A stretch of DNA of 64,000 bases from JANPLN01 sp043757265 (GTDB taxonomy: Bacteria; Bdellovibrionota; Bdellovibrionia; Bdellovibrionales; JAGQZY01): contig JAYUQP010000040.1 in the NCBI GenBank assembly GCA_043757265.1, forward strand, positions 124,001 to 188,000, given 5' to 3'. A program made the position numbers and the translations under genes. Within the stretch, counting starts at the first letter, position 1. Each line of letters opens with the position of its first letter. Below, in pieces: positions 17,188-26,301 of this stretch. The notes below the pieces were generated by a model. That model did not search any database and was not told the DNA's origin. It saw only the letters and a list, made by a program, of their open reading frames with translations.

Positions 17188-18831
17188 CTAACTCTTGTTA
17201 ACAAGCTGATCAAGAAGCGGACCTTGGATCGTCACAATGGCCGACTTCGGCAGACCTTTGCGGTCGGGCCAAGTGCTTGTCGGTTTTTCGGGGTCCACCG
17301 TCATCGCGCCTGGATGCTGCACACATAAAAAAAGTGTTTTGCAATCGTCGGCAAACATCGGCCCTGTAAATTCCGCATCCACCGGCGCCGTGGCTATACG
17401 GTAGGCTTTGCCAGCAAATTCGCCGCGCAGTGGAACATAGAACAAACTATTATTGCCGCAGCCCTTGTACGGACCCTTATTGTTGTCTTCGTCAGCGATG
17501 TCGCTTGTGACCCAAAGATTTCCGTTTTTATCAAAAACCATGTTGTCAGGGCACGCAATGCCAGTATCTGGTCCGCCACTCATCCACGTACTTGCCGTAA
17601 ATTCTAAGGACTCACAGTCGTTGTTTTTTTCGGATATCTTTAATAAAGACCCGTAAAAGTTTTTACGATCGTAGTTGTTTGTACACGCCACAAATACATC
17701 GCCGGTGATGGGATCAATTTCGATGTCCTCAGGGCGATCCTGAGGTGTGCCGCCAGCTAGAGTTGCAGCCAGGTGCGTGTAGGTGAGTACATCGGTTTGC
17801 GTATCGAAGTGCGGTTTTAAAAGTTTATTTTGCTTGAGGTCCAAGGGAATCCAGCGACCTTTTTCGGTGTCGGCCACATACAACATTCCAGCTTCAAGCG
17901 AGCCAGGCTTACTGCCGATAAACTTGTATACGAAGCCAGATCTGCGATCTTCCCCCAAATACACAACGGGTAAATTATTTTTGCTGATTTTTACCGTGGC
18001 ACATTCGTGTTCAAAACGCCCAAGGGCCACGCGTTTCACGGCTTTACCGGTGAATGGTTCGATCTCCACCACCCAACCGTAATGCTCTGGTGGAAGCGGG
18101 AAGTGATCGAACCAGCGGAATTTATCCACCGGAACAAACTGACGATTTTTGTTTTCGAATGTGACATCGCCATAGAAGTTATCATAGTTTTCTTCGCAGG
18201 TAAGAACGGTGCCCCACGGTGTTTGCCCACCAGCGCAGTTCGTAAGTGTTCCGATAGCTACATCGGAGCCAAAAATTTTATAACCCTTTTGAAACGGAAT
18301 CGGCGTGCGCGAGGTGATGCGCCGATTGTATTTTGAATTTGCAACCCACGTCCAACCCTGCTCGGTTTTTTTAATATGCAGAAGCGAGCAGCCCATGGCT
18401 GTTTGCTCACGCACCACTTCTTCACGCGTGCGCTTGCCACCTTCGATTTTTCGCCCGTGAATTAAAACTGGGTGTATGTACTCATGATTAACAAGCATCA
18501 CTCCTTCGTCTTTTTTTCCAGGCAGCATGGTGAGCGCTAAGTAGTCGTTGTGTGCGCCAAAAAAATCGCGGTCATTGATGGCTTCATTGTATTTGATAAA
18601 TAATTTCGAGGTAAGCCCTTCTGCCAAACTCACATCGTCTTTTTGACTGGGCTTAATCACCTGAAACGGTGCGGCCTTTGGGCGAAGAGTGGAGCAGGCT
18701 GGTGTGCCCGCAAGCGGAAGGAGTGTACCTGCAAGTGGAAGAAGTTTGCCCGAAAGTGGAAGAAGTGGGCCTGCAGCAGAAAGACGGCCCATGAAATGGA
18801 GGAAGTCGCGGCGATCGGTTTTATGTGTCAT
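17188..18831 (-). CDS. PhoX-like (DUF839) Tat-exported phosphatase family protein
   Basis: The protein begins with a Tat-type signal (TDRRDFLHFMG twin-arginine motif) and belongs to the PhoX/DUF839 beta-propeller family: VNHEYIHP, TCEENYDNFYGD, GRFEHECATV, GEDRRSGFVYKF, RPEDIEIDP and CVQHPGAM are family signatures, including the residues that in PhoX bind Ca2+ and iron. PhoX enzymes hydrolyse phosphate monoesters in the periplasm. The hydrophobic core of the signal peptide contains three copies of a 7-residue repeat. It lies 32 bases before the MBOAT gene on the same strand. Confidence 0.88.
   Translation of the reverse strand: MTHKTDRRDFLHFMGRLSAAGPLLPLSGKLLPLAGTLLPLAGTPACSTLRPKAAPFQVIKPSQKDDVSLAEGLTSKLFIKYNEAINDRDFFGAHNDYLALTMLPGKKDEGVMLVNHEYIHPVLIHGRKIEGGKRTREEVVREQTAMGCSLLHIKKTEQGWTWVANSKYNRRITSRTPIPFQKGYKIFGSDVAIGTLTNCAGGQTPWGTVLTCEENYDNFYGDVTFENKNRQFVPVDKFRWFDHFPLPPEHYGWVVEIEPFTGKAVKRVALGRFEHECATVKISKNNLPVVYLGEDRRSGFVYKFIGSKPGSLEAGMLYVADTEKGRWIPLDLKQNKLLKPHFDTQTDVLTYTHLAATLAGGTPQDRPEDIEIDPITGDVFVACTNNYDRKNFYGSLLKISEKNNDCESLEFTASTWMSGGPDTGIACPDNMVFDKNGNLWVTSDIADEDNNKGPYKGCGNNSLFYVPLRGEFAGKAYRIATAPVDAEFTGPMFADDCKTLFLCVQHPGAMTVDPEKPTSTWPDRKGLPKSAIVTIQGPLLDQLVNKS
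18703..18765 (-). repeat. Three tandem 21-bp repeats inside the PhoX signal peptide
   Basis: Three consecutive 21-base units (18745-18765, 18724-18744, 18703-18723 in coding order) encode LLPLSGK, LLPLAGT and LLPLAGT within the hydrophobic part of the Tat signal. The DNA copies differ at several positions, mostly synonymous, so the repeat is not a recent slippage product. Confidence 0.9.
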
Positions 18832-18986
18832 GCTCTTGAGTATTTTCGATCGCGCAGTGTTATGGCAAGTTTGGAAATGGTTGGTGTAAGAGGTACATAG
18901 TAAAAAAACCTCAAAAGAAGAGCGAATGGAAAATAATCTTGTCCAGCAGGTGAATCGGCGCTACATCATGATTACCGGGGGCGGGG

Positions 18987-20786
18987 ATGAAAAAATTTGC
19001 ATTTTTGGGGTTGTTTTTTGTTTATCAATTAGGCTGGGCACAGACCGATGGAATTCTAAAAACCATCGCAGACCGCTATGACGAAACAATTATGTATTTT
19101 GAGTACACACCACACTCTTACGAAGACCGCCTGCAGTGGACGGCGAACGCCAATGCAGATCTGCTCGCTTTGCAAACACTCGATTTATCAATTCAGCAAA
19201 CGTCTACGTGGAAAAATTTAAACTTTTTTTTGAAAGCGCAAACAACGCAAGAAATAGCCTGCAAGTCTTACTATTGGGCGAACGACAATTTGTATTACTT
19301 TTCGGGTGCTTTTGCCATGGAACGCTGGATGCAAGGTGCTGACGCGCCAAAAAACATCGATGAATTCAACAAAGTTTTTGATGAGGGCTTGGTGAAAGCA
19401 CGTGAACAGATGGCCAGCATTCATGAAAAGTTGCTCAGAATTCAAGCCGATGGTGTTTTACCTCCGGTTGCCGCATTACGTGTCTATGAGAATGTATTAG
19501 ATCGGCCAGATTCCGACTACAAAAGCCGATTAGGACTGACGCGTTTTATTGAAGATGTGCTGCCAACTTTAACCGAGTGTTCTTTTTGTAAAGACATCAA
19601 TGGTCCGGAACTGATTCAAAAATACGATTCGGCGTTCACAGCTGTGGTCGCAGATATTTTGATAGAACTGGACAACGTATTCGCCCTTGCCAAAGACGAC
19701 ACTTCACTTGTTGTTCCTCCAGCGCTAAGAGTTGAATGTTACGAAAGCGTACTCAACGGAATTTATTCAGAACTGACCGGAACCATGGTTTTAAAAAAAG
19801 GCGAAAACGAATTATTGCGCGCCGAAAAATCCATGCTTGAGATTCTATTCAAGCTTGGTAAACCTCTCACGCCCCCGCTGAGTATTCCCGCATTTATCGA
19901 GCAAGTGTACAATGGTATGGCTGCGGATCCAAAATATCATTTAAAATCCGAAGCTGACTATCAACAGATCTACGACGCTTTAAACCAAAGATTTGAAGCA
20001 AAGAAAAATCTCATAACATCGCAGACAAAGTTTTACCCCCTAAAATATGAGTACGAGTTGTATGAGTGGAATCCGAAATCTGGCGGTTACAGTTTTGACG
20101 ATGAAGCGGCGGAGGGTTATTTCAGCACCGTTTCTAGTTTAAATCCTGGGTATCTTTCTTTCGAGATTGCATGGCTCTTTATCCACGAAGGCTTGCCTGG
20201 GCATCATCTCGAGCAGTCTATTGATTACGATTTTAGAAAGACTGCAGACAACGCCTTCGATAGCCGAAAGAGTTTTTCTCCCTACATTGAAGGCTGGGGG
20301 CTGTACACGGAAGAATTGGCATTCGAACTCGATCTTTATCAAAACCTCGAAGAACAATTTGCCTTTTATGATGCGCTTCGCTTGCGTGCGCTGCGTATGA
20401 TTAATGCCTATCGTTTTTACTTTGATGGTTGGGACGAAACGAAAGTTGTTGCCTTCACCGATGAACACTTGTTCGGTAGCGAGGATGATGCCCGCATGGC
20501 CGTCTCTCGGGCGAAGCGATGGAACGCGCAGGGTGTAGGCTACATGACGGGTAAAACAATACTTATGAGCATGAATCGCTCGGCGCTTAAAATTTTAGGC
20601 TCTGGTTGTTTTTCATTGGCGGAGTATCATGATTCGTTTTTACAAAAAGGTTCCACACATCTGGACACTTTGGTTTGGCAAACGGCTGAGTGGATAAAAA
20701 GCAATAACTGCTACCGCGGGGAGTTGAACCGCGACGAAATCGAAGACCTGCTCCGAAAGGACATCATCGACGCGTTTGACATCTGA
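18987..20786 (+). CDS. DUF885 family exported protein (putative metallopeptidase-like)
   Basis: A 599-residue protein starting with a signal peptide (MKKFAFLGLFFVYQLGWAQ). Near residue 400 is IHEGLPGHHLEQ, the HExxxxHH-type motif of the DUF885 family, with EGWGLYTEELAFE downstream providing a conserved glutamate; these are compatible with a zinc site, as in gluzincin-like peptidases. The N-terminal half is helical. DUF885 proteins are often periplasmic or surface lipoproteins of unclear substrate. A GGGGCGGGG stretch precedes the ATG. The stop codon sits at the start of a 12-bp repeat array. Confidence 0.85.
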   Translation: MKKFAFLGLFFVYQLGWAQTDGILKTIADRYDETIMYFEYTPHSYEDRLQWTANANADLLALQTLDLSIQQTSTWKNLNFFLKAQTTQEIACKSYYWANDNLYYFSGAFAMERWMQGADAPKNIDEFNKVFDEGLVKAREQMASIHEKLLRIQADGVLPPVAALRVYENVLDRPDSDYKSRLGLTRFIEDVLPTLTECSFCKDINGPELIQKYDSAFTAVVADILIELDNVFALAKDDTSLVVPPALRVECYESVLNGIYSELTGTMVLKKGENELLRAEKSMLEILFKLGKPLTPPLSIPAFIEQVYNGMAADPKYHLKSEADYQQIYDALNQRFEAKKNLITSQTKFYPLKYEYELYEWNPKSGGYSFDDEAAEGYFSTVSSLNPGYLSFEIAWLFIHEGLPGHHLEQSIDYDFRKTADNAFDSRKSFSPYIEGWGLYTEELAFELDLYQNLEEQFAFYDALRLRALRMINAYRFYFDGWDETKVVAFTDEHLFGSEDDARMAVSRAKRWNAQGVGYMTGKTILMSMNRSALKILGSGCFSLAEYHDSFLQKGSTHLDTLVWQTAEWIKSNNCYRGELNRDEIEDLLRKDIIDAFDI

Positions 20787-20844
20787 ATCGTCTGATAAAT
20801 CGACTGATAATTCTACTGGCAATTCTACTGGCAAATCGGCTGAG
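20785..20844 (+). repeat. Five degenerate 12-bp tandem repeats after the DUF885 stop
   Basis: Five 12-base units run directly from the TGA stop: GAATCGTCTGAT, AAATCGACTGAT, AATTCTACTGGC (twice identical) and AAATCGGCTGAG. In the frame that starts at 20785 they read ESSD, KSTD, NSTG, NSTG, KSAE and then NWRH before a stop, which looks like a hydrophilic tail displaced by one base from the frame of the gene. Confidence 0.8.
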
Positions 20845-20973
20845 AATTGGCGTCATTAATAGAAACAATACATCATTATAAATCCTTGTCTTACCAGGTT
20901 GTTTTCTCTGATGAGCTGGTGTATCAAAACTTTCCTAATTACTTTCCAATTTAATGACATCGAGGAGGCCCCT

Positions 20974-22509
20974 TTGGGACTGTTTACCAAGAAGACCATG
21001 GCGGATTTCGCAGCTGAAGCGAACGATCAAAATGTGGAAGGTGGCCACTCCCTCAAAAGACATTTAGGTGCCTTTAATTTAACCATGCTTGGGATTGGAG
21101 CCATTGTCGGTGCTGGGATTTTTTCCCTCACCGGAACGGCAGCGGCTTACTACGCAGGTCCCGCCATTGTTTACAGTTTTATCATCGGTGGTATTCTCTG
21201 CGCCTTAGCTGGCCTGTGTTATTCGGAAATGGCCTCAATGGTACCAGTGGCGGGCTCAGCCTACGCGTACTCTTATGCAACTATGGGCGAACTCGTAGCG
21301 TGGATTATTGGTTGGGATTTAGTTTTAGAGTACGCATTTGGTTCCATTACAGTTGCCGCATCGTGGTCCGGCTACTTTGTATCGTTAGTTACAAAAACGC
21401 TGGGTGTACATTGCTCGGACACCGTGCTGCTTTTTACCAAAGGTCCTTGGGAACAGGTGAAGCTTTCTGATGGCGCTATGCACTACGGGTATTGGAATCT
21501 TCCAGCATCGGTGATTGCTCTTCTGGTTTCCTACATTCTCTACCGCGGCATCAAAGAAAGCGCGTTTGTAAACAACATCATTGTGGCTCTAAAAGTCTTA
21601 ATCATTCTTCTCTTTATCATTATTGGTTGGGGTGTGATTGATACACAAAATTGGATCGCAAACCCTGAGGCCGAAGGATTAATGCGATTAATCCCACCTG
21701 CAGGCCCAAGCATGCGCCATGGGGTGGAGTTTGAGAGTTTCGGTCTCGCTGGAGTATTAACCGCGGCGGGAGTGGTGTTTTTTTCGTATATCGGTTTTGA
21801 TTCCATTTCGACCATGGGACAAGAAAGTAAAAATCCACAGCGCGATTTGCCCATCGGAATGCTGGGCTCGCTCGTGATATGCACAGCGATTTATATATTG
21901 ATGTCTCTAACCATGACCGGCGTGGTGAATTACAAGGACCTCGGCGTGGCAGACCCCGTTGCCGTCGGCGTCGATCGAATTGTTGAACTGCGACAGTGGA
22001 GCCCAGCGTGGCAAACCATCCTTTCATTTTTTGTAAAATTTGGCGCGCTCTGTGGATTGTCGTCGGTCATTTTAGTAATGATGATTGGCCAGACACGCGT
22101 TTTCTACGCCATCGGTCGTGATGGGCTTTTACCGTGGTTTGATAAAGTGCATCCGCGCTATTCCACGCCGTACGTCGCGACCGCCGTAAATGGTATCTTC
22201 GTGGCCCTTTGTGGGGGTGTGATGCCGATGAGTCTGGTGGGAGAGTTAACTTCTATTGGAACGTTGTTGGCGTTTGTTTTGGTTTGCGTCGGTGTATTTA
22301 TTCTTCGTCATACTAATCCCGAAATACCTCGTCCGTTCAAAACCCCTGTTTACTGGCTCGTGTGCCCGTTGGGCGCGCTTTCGTGTTTATGGGTGATGTC
22401 AGGGCTGCCGCTCGACACTTGGATCAGACTCTTTGTGTGGTTGATGATCGGTTTTGTCATTTACTTCGGATACGGTAGAAAACATAGCAAGCTGCGCGCC
22501 CGAGCATAA
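20974..22509 (+). CDS. APC-superfamily amino-acid permease (cationic amino-acid transporter type)
   Basis: A 511-residue transporter of the APC superfamily, CAT subgroup. SLKRHLGAFNLTMLGIGAIVGAGIFSL is split here only by reading: LGIGAIVGAGIF marks helix 1, and SEMASMVPVAGSAYAYSY, FFSYIGFDSIS, GQTRVFYAIGRDGLLP and TPYVATAVNG are conserved. About 12-14 helices are present. I set the start at the TTG at 20974 because GAGGAGG lies exactly five bases upstream; a longer frame from 20899 lacks such a site. An intrinsic terminator follows the stop, so the gene is probably monocistronic. Confidence 0.85.
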   Translation: MGLFTKKTMADFAAEANDQNVEGGHSLKRHLGAFNLTMLGIGAIVGAGIFSLTGTAAAYYAGPAIVYSFIIGGILCALAGLCYSEMASMVPVAGSAYAYSYATMGELVAWIIGWDLVLEYAFGSITVAASWSGYFVSLVTKTLGVHCSDTVLLFTKGPWEQVKLSDGAMHYGYWNLPASVIALLVSYILYRGIKESAFVNNIIVALKVLIILLFIIIGWGVIDTQNWIANPEAEGLMRLIPPAGPSMRHGVEFESFGLAGVLTAAGVVFFSYIGFDSISTMGQESKNPQRDLPIGMLGSLVICTAIYILMSLTMTGVVNYKDLGVADPVAVGVDRIVELRQWSPAWQTILSFFVKFGALCGLSSVILVMMIGQTRVFYAIGRDGLLPWFDKVHPRYSTPYVATAVNGIFVALCGGVMPMSLVGELTSIGTLLAFVLVCVGVFILRHTNPEIPRPFKTPVYWLVCPLGALSCLWVMSGLPLDTWIRLFVWLMIGFVIYFGYGRKHSKLRARA

Positions 22510-22523
22510 AGCACTAGCTGACA

Positions 22524-22558
22524 CAGACAGAGGTCGAGTCTGACTCGACTTCTGTTTG
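22524..22558 (+). terminator. Likely intrinsic terminator after the permease gene
   Basis: A 16-bp stem (arms 22524-22539 and 22543-22558, with two G-U pairs) closes on a three-base loop fifteen bases after the stop codon. The downstream T-run is weak, so it could instead be an mRNA-stabilising hairpin. Confidence 0.55.
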
Positions 22559-22748
22559 AACGAACTCCCGGTTTGAAAGTTCGATATTTGTAAAAAAAAT
22601 AACACCTCATCTCAAATTGAGAGCTCAGATACAAAAGAACCCCCTGGTTAGTAAAGTTATTTTTTGTCTCACAGGCTAACTATTTAAATTTTCAGTGGGA
22701 CCTCCGAAGAGTCAGTTAGGAATACATGATGATGAAGGAGAGGTTCCT

Positions 22749-23714
22749 ATGACAACAGCGAGAAAACTTTCAATGATGGTGGCAATGGCTGCATTTTGTG
22801 TGCAGACGGCCCATGCAGAAGACCCTACAGAACTCCAAAGCGAGATGGTAGAAGTTGAGGAGGCAATTGCCGACTCAGAAGCCGCGAAAGCCGAACAGGT
22901 GGAAACAGCTAAACGCCTTGATCGTGAGAAAAAAGATGCAGCTTCAATGAAAGAAAAAGCGGGTGGAGAGCTTAAAAGAGCTCGCCGTGATGAAGACCGT
23001 TCCCGTGAGCGCATCGCCATGAACGAAAAGAAATCTCTCGAAGCACAAGACGAAATCGAAAAAGCAAAAAAGATTATCGAAGATGCTAAAGAGAAAATGG
23101 ATAAAAATCGTTTGGAAGTTGAAAAATCCGTGGCCGAACTTGAGAAAGTTAAAAAAGAAGCTCAACACCTCGCTGATCTCAAAAAAGAAGCTCTCGCTGA
23201 AAAAGAGGCCGTTGAGAAGAGCATGTTAAAAGCGCAAGCAAAAGTGGATGATATGAAGCGTACAGAAAAAGCGGCACTTAAGGAGCTTGCACGTTCTGAG
23301 CAAGAGCTAAAGTACGTGCGTGAAAAAGCTAAAAAATCCATGGAAAAGAACAGCAGCGAAAGCAAAGAATATCTACGCATCGTTCAAGATCATAGAGATT
23401 CTTTAAAAAAGATTGCTAAAAAACTTGATGAAATCGAAGTGGAACTAGAAGTTGATAAAGCTTACGAAGAGAAGCAGGAGCGCAAACAAGCAAACATGGA
23501 GCGTTCACGCGGTGTTTCTAGCATGGGCTCTGGAAAGTTTGCTAAAATAACTTCTCCCACATGTAGCATGCGCACCTTCCCATCAGCGGATTCTAAAATT
23601 GTTGGCAGCTACAAAAATGGCCGCAAGGTGCACGTAAAACTGCACGACAAAGCGTGGTACTCATCTATCTACAACGGCGAAAAAGTATTTTTAGGAGCTG
23701 GTTGCTTCGAATAG
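22749..23714 (+). CDS. Exported coiled-coil protein with C-terminal SH3-like domain
   Basis: A 321-residue protein with a cleavable signal peptide ending near HAEDP. Residues about 28-250 are an almost continuous Lys/Glu/Ala-rich coiled coil. The last 55 residues (SPTCSMRTFPSADSKIVG and on to the C-terminal Cys) look like a bacterial SH3-type domain, which in other periplasmic proteins contacts peptidoglycan. Start at the ATG at 22749 with AAGGAGAGG upstream; a longer in-frame GTG/ATG extension is unlikely. It stands alone between terminators. A structural or cell-wall-binding role in the periplasm is inferred. Confidence 0.8.
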   Translation: MTTARKLSMMVAMAAFCVQTAHAEDPTELQSEMVEVEEAIADSEAAKAEQVETAKRLDREKKDAASMKEKAGGELKRARRDEDRSRERIAMNEKKSLEAQDEIEKAKKIIEDAKEKMDKNRLEVEKSVAELEKVKKEAQHLADLKKEALAEKEAVEKSMLKAQAKVDDMKRTEKAALKELARSEQELKYVREKAKKSMEKNSSESKEYLRIVQDHRDSLKKIAKKLDEIEVELEVDKAYEEKQERKQANMERSRGVSSMGSGKFAKITSPTCSMRTFPSADSKIVGSYKNGRKVHVKLHDKAWYSSIYNGEKVFLGAGCFE

Positions 23715-23741
23715 TTTCGAATCAGCACCGTTCTCATCATC

Positions 23742-23774
23742 AAAAAGCCAGCTCGCGAGCTGGCTTTTTTTTTT
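23742..23774 (+). terminator. Strong intrinsic terminator
   Basis: A GC-rich self-complementary stem (AGCCAGCTCGCGAGCTGGCT, 23746-23765) is preceded by an A-run and followed by a run of ten T, about 30 bases after the coiled-coil gene stop. The A-run also makes it usable in the opposite direction for the convergent nuclease gene. Confidence 0.95.
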
Positions 23775-23846
23775 AAAAAACAGTTTTGCTAAAAATTAAT
23801 CTTGAGCGAAAACAAAGGGTCTCGCATCAATAACCAGTCAAACATT

Positions 23847-23874
23847 AGATCCATCACTTCGCTCAGGATGACGG
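23847..23874 (+). repeat. Copy of a dispersed intergenic repeat (GTCATCCTGAGCG family)
   Basis: Reads AGATCCATCACTTCGCTCAG followed by GATGACGG. It matches, in reverse complement, the copies at 29164-29191 and 29302-29329. It lies ten bases from the end of the endonuclease gene. Confidence 0.75.
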
Positions 23875-23883
23875 GGAGATTGA

Positions 23884-24684
23884 TTAAAAATCAGCGATCT
23901 GATCAACGTATTCTGGATTATCAATAAATGGATTGCGATTTTGTTGAATGTCTTCAATTTTATTATTCAATTCAACTTCGCGCTCATCAGGCGGGTCCAT
24001 CTCGTGCCATTCACGAAGAGACATCTCTTGATTTTTATCAACTTTCGATTTGTAACGGACGGAGAAGTAAAAAATGGCGCGAGCTGCATCACCCTTGATG
24101 GAATCGTCGGGCTCAAACACTCTTTCGCCGGCAGAGTTAACCCCCAAGGCAGCTTCCTGGCAGGGAGCTTGTAAAACCGTAACAACGTCACCAAACGGGT
24201 AGTTGCCGCGGATCGAGTTATTTTTGCTCGTTGTAGGGAACAAACTATGTAAGTCGGACTTTTGCGTCCCGTTTGAAAACTGACTCGTAAAGTGACTTTG
24301 TGGCCAAACATGCTCTACGTTAACGATATTATTATCGGGAATTTGCATAGGACCCAATTGATTGGGTTTTTCGAAATCTGCATTGGTAAAAACGTCATTG
24401 CAGTAATAGATATCAAGTTCGTAAGTTTGCGGCGAAGTACCTTTGAGATATAAAAAGCCGAAGATCAATTGCCGCACTCGCTTGTATGAGACGGGCGCAT
24501 GAAAAGAACTCGTCACTTCGAATAACGATTCTTTAGAAACCGCTCCGTGCACACTTGAGAGAATTTGACTAGACCGCCCGTAAGACGTCTCACTGTAGAA
24601 AAAAGCACTCAAAACAGACGCACTTATTAGAACAGTCGTACCGAAACCCCAAAATCCAAATACGTTCAAAAACCTTCTGAACAT
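23884..24684 (-). CDS. Endonuclease I family secreted nuclease
   Basis: A 266-residue protein of the EndA/NucM/Vvn family, which are secreted or periplasmic beta-beta-alpha-metal nucleases that degrade DNA and RNA non-specifically. The active-site segment VNVEHVWPQSHF has His125 as the general base, with SDLHSLFP, GDAARAIFYFSVRY, LREWHEMDPP and QNRNPFIDNPE as further family motifs. An N-terminal hydrophobic segment (residues 10-30) acts as signal peptide or anchor. It is convergent to the coiled-coil gene. For a predator such a nuclease would serve digestion of prey nucleic acid, but that is inference. Confidence 0.92.
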   Translation of the reverse strand: MFRRFLNVFGFWGFGTTVLISASVLSAFFYSETSYGRSSQILSSVHGAVSKESLFEVTSSFHAPVSYKRVRQLIFGFLYLKGTSPQTYELDIYYCNDVFTNADFEKPNQLGPMQIPDNNIVNVEHVWPQSHFTSQFSNGTQKSDLHSLFPTTSKNNSIRGNYPFGDVVTVLQAPCQEAALGVNSAGERVFEPDDSIKGDAARAIFYFSVRYKSKVDKNQEMSLREWHEMDPPDEREVELNNKIEDIQQNRNPFIDNPEYVDQIADF

Positions 24685-24817
24685 TGTTTCCCCCTCACAT
24701 CATGTGACAGTTAGTTTTATCGAAACGTGAATTGCGCTGACAATAAAGATTTGGAAAACAGACAGAAAAATAACAAATAGGGCACTGCATAATTCGTTCT
24801 AAAGATGGATCTGCATT

Positions 24818-26197
24818 TTACGCTTTTACTGCAACCGTAAAATCCCATTTTTGCTCGATCAATGCTCCTAAAATATAGGCTACAAACGCCGCGATGATTG
24901 CCATTAAATAAGGCGCATCCCATGAGAGCACTGAATCGCCTAAAATATAAAATAACATTCCTGAAATAAGAGCCAAGGAGCCCGCGAGGGCTTTACCCCA
25001 GCGGCTATAAATACCGAAAAAAGTAATAATGAGTAATCCCGAAGTTCCAAAGGATGAAGCTGCCTGAAGAAGGGAATAAATGCCGCTTGCAAAGTGAGCT
25101 ATGCCGTACGCAACAAAGGCGGCGCCAACAACGATGATACGAACCACGGTGAGCCTATAGCCTTCCGATTTGTGTTTGATCCATGGATCAAGAACATTCT
25201 GCGCGGTGAGTGCCGCCACCGAAAGCAAAATTGTATCGATAGTTGAGAGAATTGCAGAAATGAGTGCTCCCACAAAAACCACATAGATAAAAGGCGGCAA
25301 ATAGCGCTCGGCAACACCTGTGAGAAACTGCTCGTTGTGCATAACATCTGGAAAAATTTGCGGGCCTATAAGGCCCAAGAAAAGCGGAATCGCGCCCAGG
25401 AACAGATAAATAAAACAGGCCCAGTAACTTCCGCGACGGGCGACCTCTGGAGACTTCGCAGCAAGCGTTCTCGAGATTAATTCTTGCGCGACCAGCGAGC
25501 CAAAAACTGGAACGGCCCAGCGATCCATGCGCTGCCAGATGGATTCGTGGCTGGATAAAAAACTCAATCGCTCTGCAGGCATAGTGGAAAAGAAGGACCA
25601 CTGAAAATCGCTGCTGTTGATGACAAAATAAAACAAACTTACCAGGCCAAAAAAGATCAAAGCCCCTTTGAGCATATCGGTGATGATATCACCCAACAAA
25701 CCACCTAACAGAGTGTAAATCATCACGGCAAAGGTACAGAAAAAAATTGTTGTCTCAACTGGCAGTTTTGTGGTGCTGCTGACAACTTGGCCAAACGCAC
25801 GAATTTGCGCCGCAGCCCAAATGAGCGAGCCCGCAATGAGAATAAACGCTGTTAGCTTTTCCACCCACAGACCGTAGCGTTCCGCGTAGAAGTCAGAAAG
25901 CGTAATATATCCCCCGCGCCACAACGGGGCTGCGATCAAAAGGCCCATCAGCAACAAACAAAGGCTGTAGCCAAAGGGATCGGCGCGACTCGCAGAGAGA
26001 CCGCCAACATAAACGGCACCCGAAGACCCGATGCAAGTTTCAGCACCAAACCAGCTTGCAACCAGGGACATGGCGACGATGGGCGTGGGCAGACTGCGAC
26101 CCGCCAAAAAAAAGTCGGTGGATGTGGTTACTTTGCGGGCCACCCAATAGCAGATCGCCAATTGAATGATGAGATAAAGGCAAATGAAATAAAGCAT
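24818..26197 (-). CDS. Sodium:solute symporter family protein
   Basis: A 459-residue polytopic protein of the SSS family. FFLAGRSLPTPIVAMSLVASWFGAET is the characteristic TM2 region (key part: FLAGRSLP), followed by GYITLSDFYAERYG, LGGLLGDIITDMLKG and the TM8-type stretch GALISAILSTIDTILLSVAA that carries the conserved Na+-site serines. About 13 helices. I set the start at the ATG at 26197, with GGAG eight bases upstream; the longer frame to 26314 overlaps the divergent uvrC promoter and has no homology. Substrate not deducible. Confidence 0.88.
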   Translation of the reverse strand: MLYFICLYLIIQLAICYWVARKVTTSTDFFLAGRSLPTPIVAMSLVASWFGAETCIGSSGAVYVGGLSASRADPFGYSLCLLLMGLLIAAPLWRGGYITLSDFYAERYGLWVEKLTAFILIAGSLIWAAAQIRAFGQVVSSTTKLPVETTIFFCTFAVMIYTLLGGLLGDIITDMLKGALIFFGLVSLFYFVINSSDFQWSFFSTMPAERLSFLSSHESIWQRMDRWAVPVFGSLVAQELISRTLAAKSPEVARRGSYWACFIYLFLGAIPLFLGLIGPQIFPDVMHNEQFLTGVAERYLPPFIYVVFVGALISAILSTIDTILLSVAALTAQNVLDPWIKHKSEGYRLTVVRIIVVGAAFVAYGIAHFASGIYSLLQAASSFGTSGLLIITFFGIYSRWGKALAGSLALISGMLFYILGDSVLSWDAPYLMAIIAAFVAYILGALIEQKWDFTVAVKA

Positions 26198-26301
26198 TCT
26201 CGCTCTCCGCTTTTTGGCTACCGACCAGAGTTTCCGTAAGGTACGGATTAAGCCAAATTCCTTAAGATGACAAATTGTTTTTAGTTTCGGTAGAATGGGC
26301 C

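Noticed and set aside
22710..23380. Several minus-strand Ser/Phe-rich frames opposite the coiled-coil gene
   Set aside because: They are the expected complement of a Lys/Glu/Ala-rich coding sequence, which rarely yields stop codons on the other strand.
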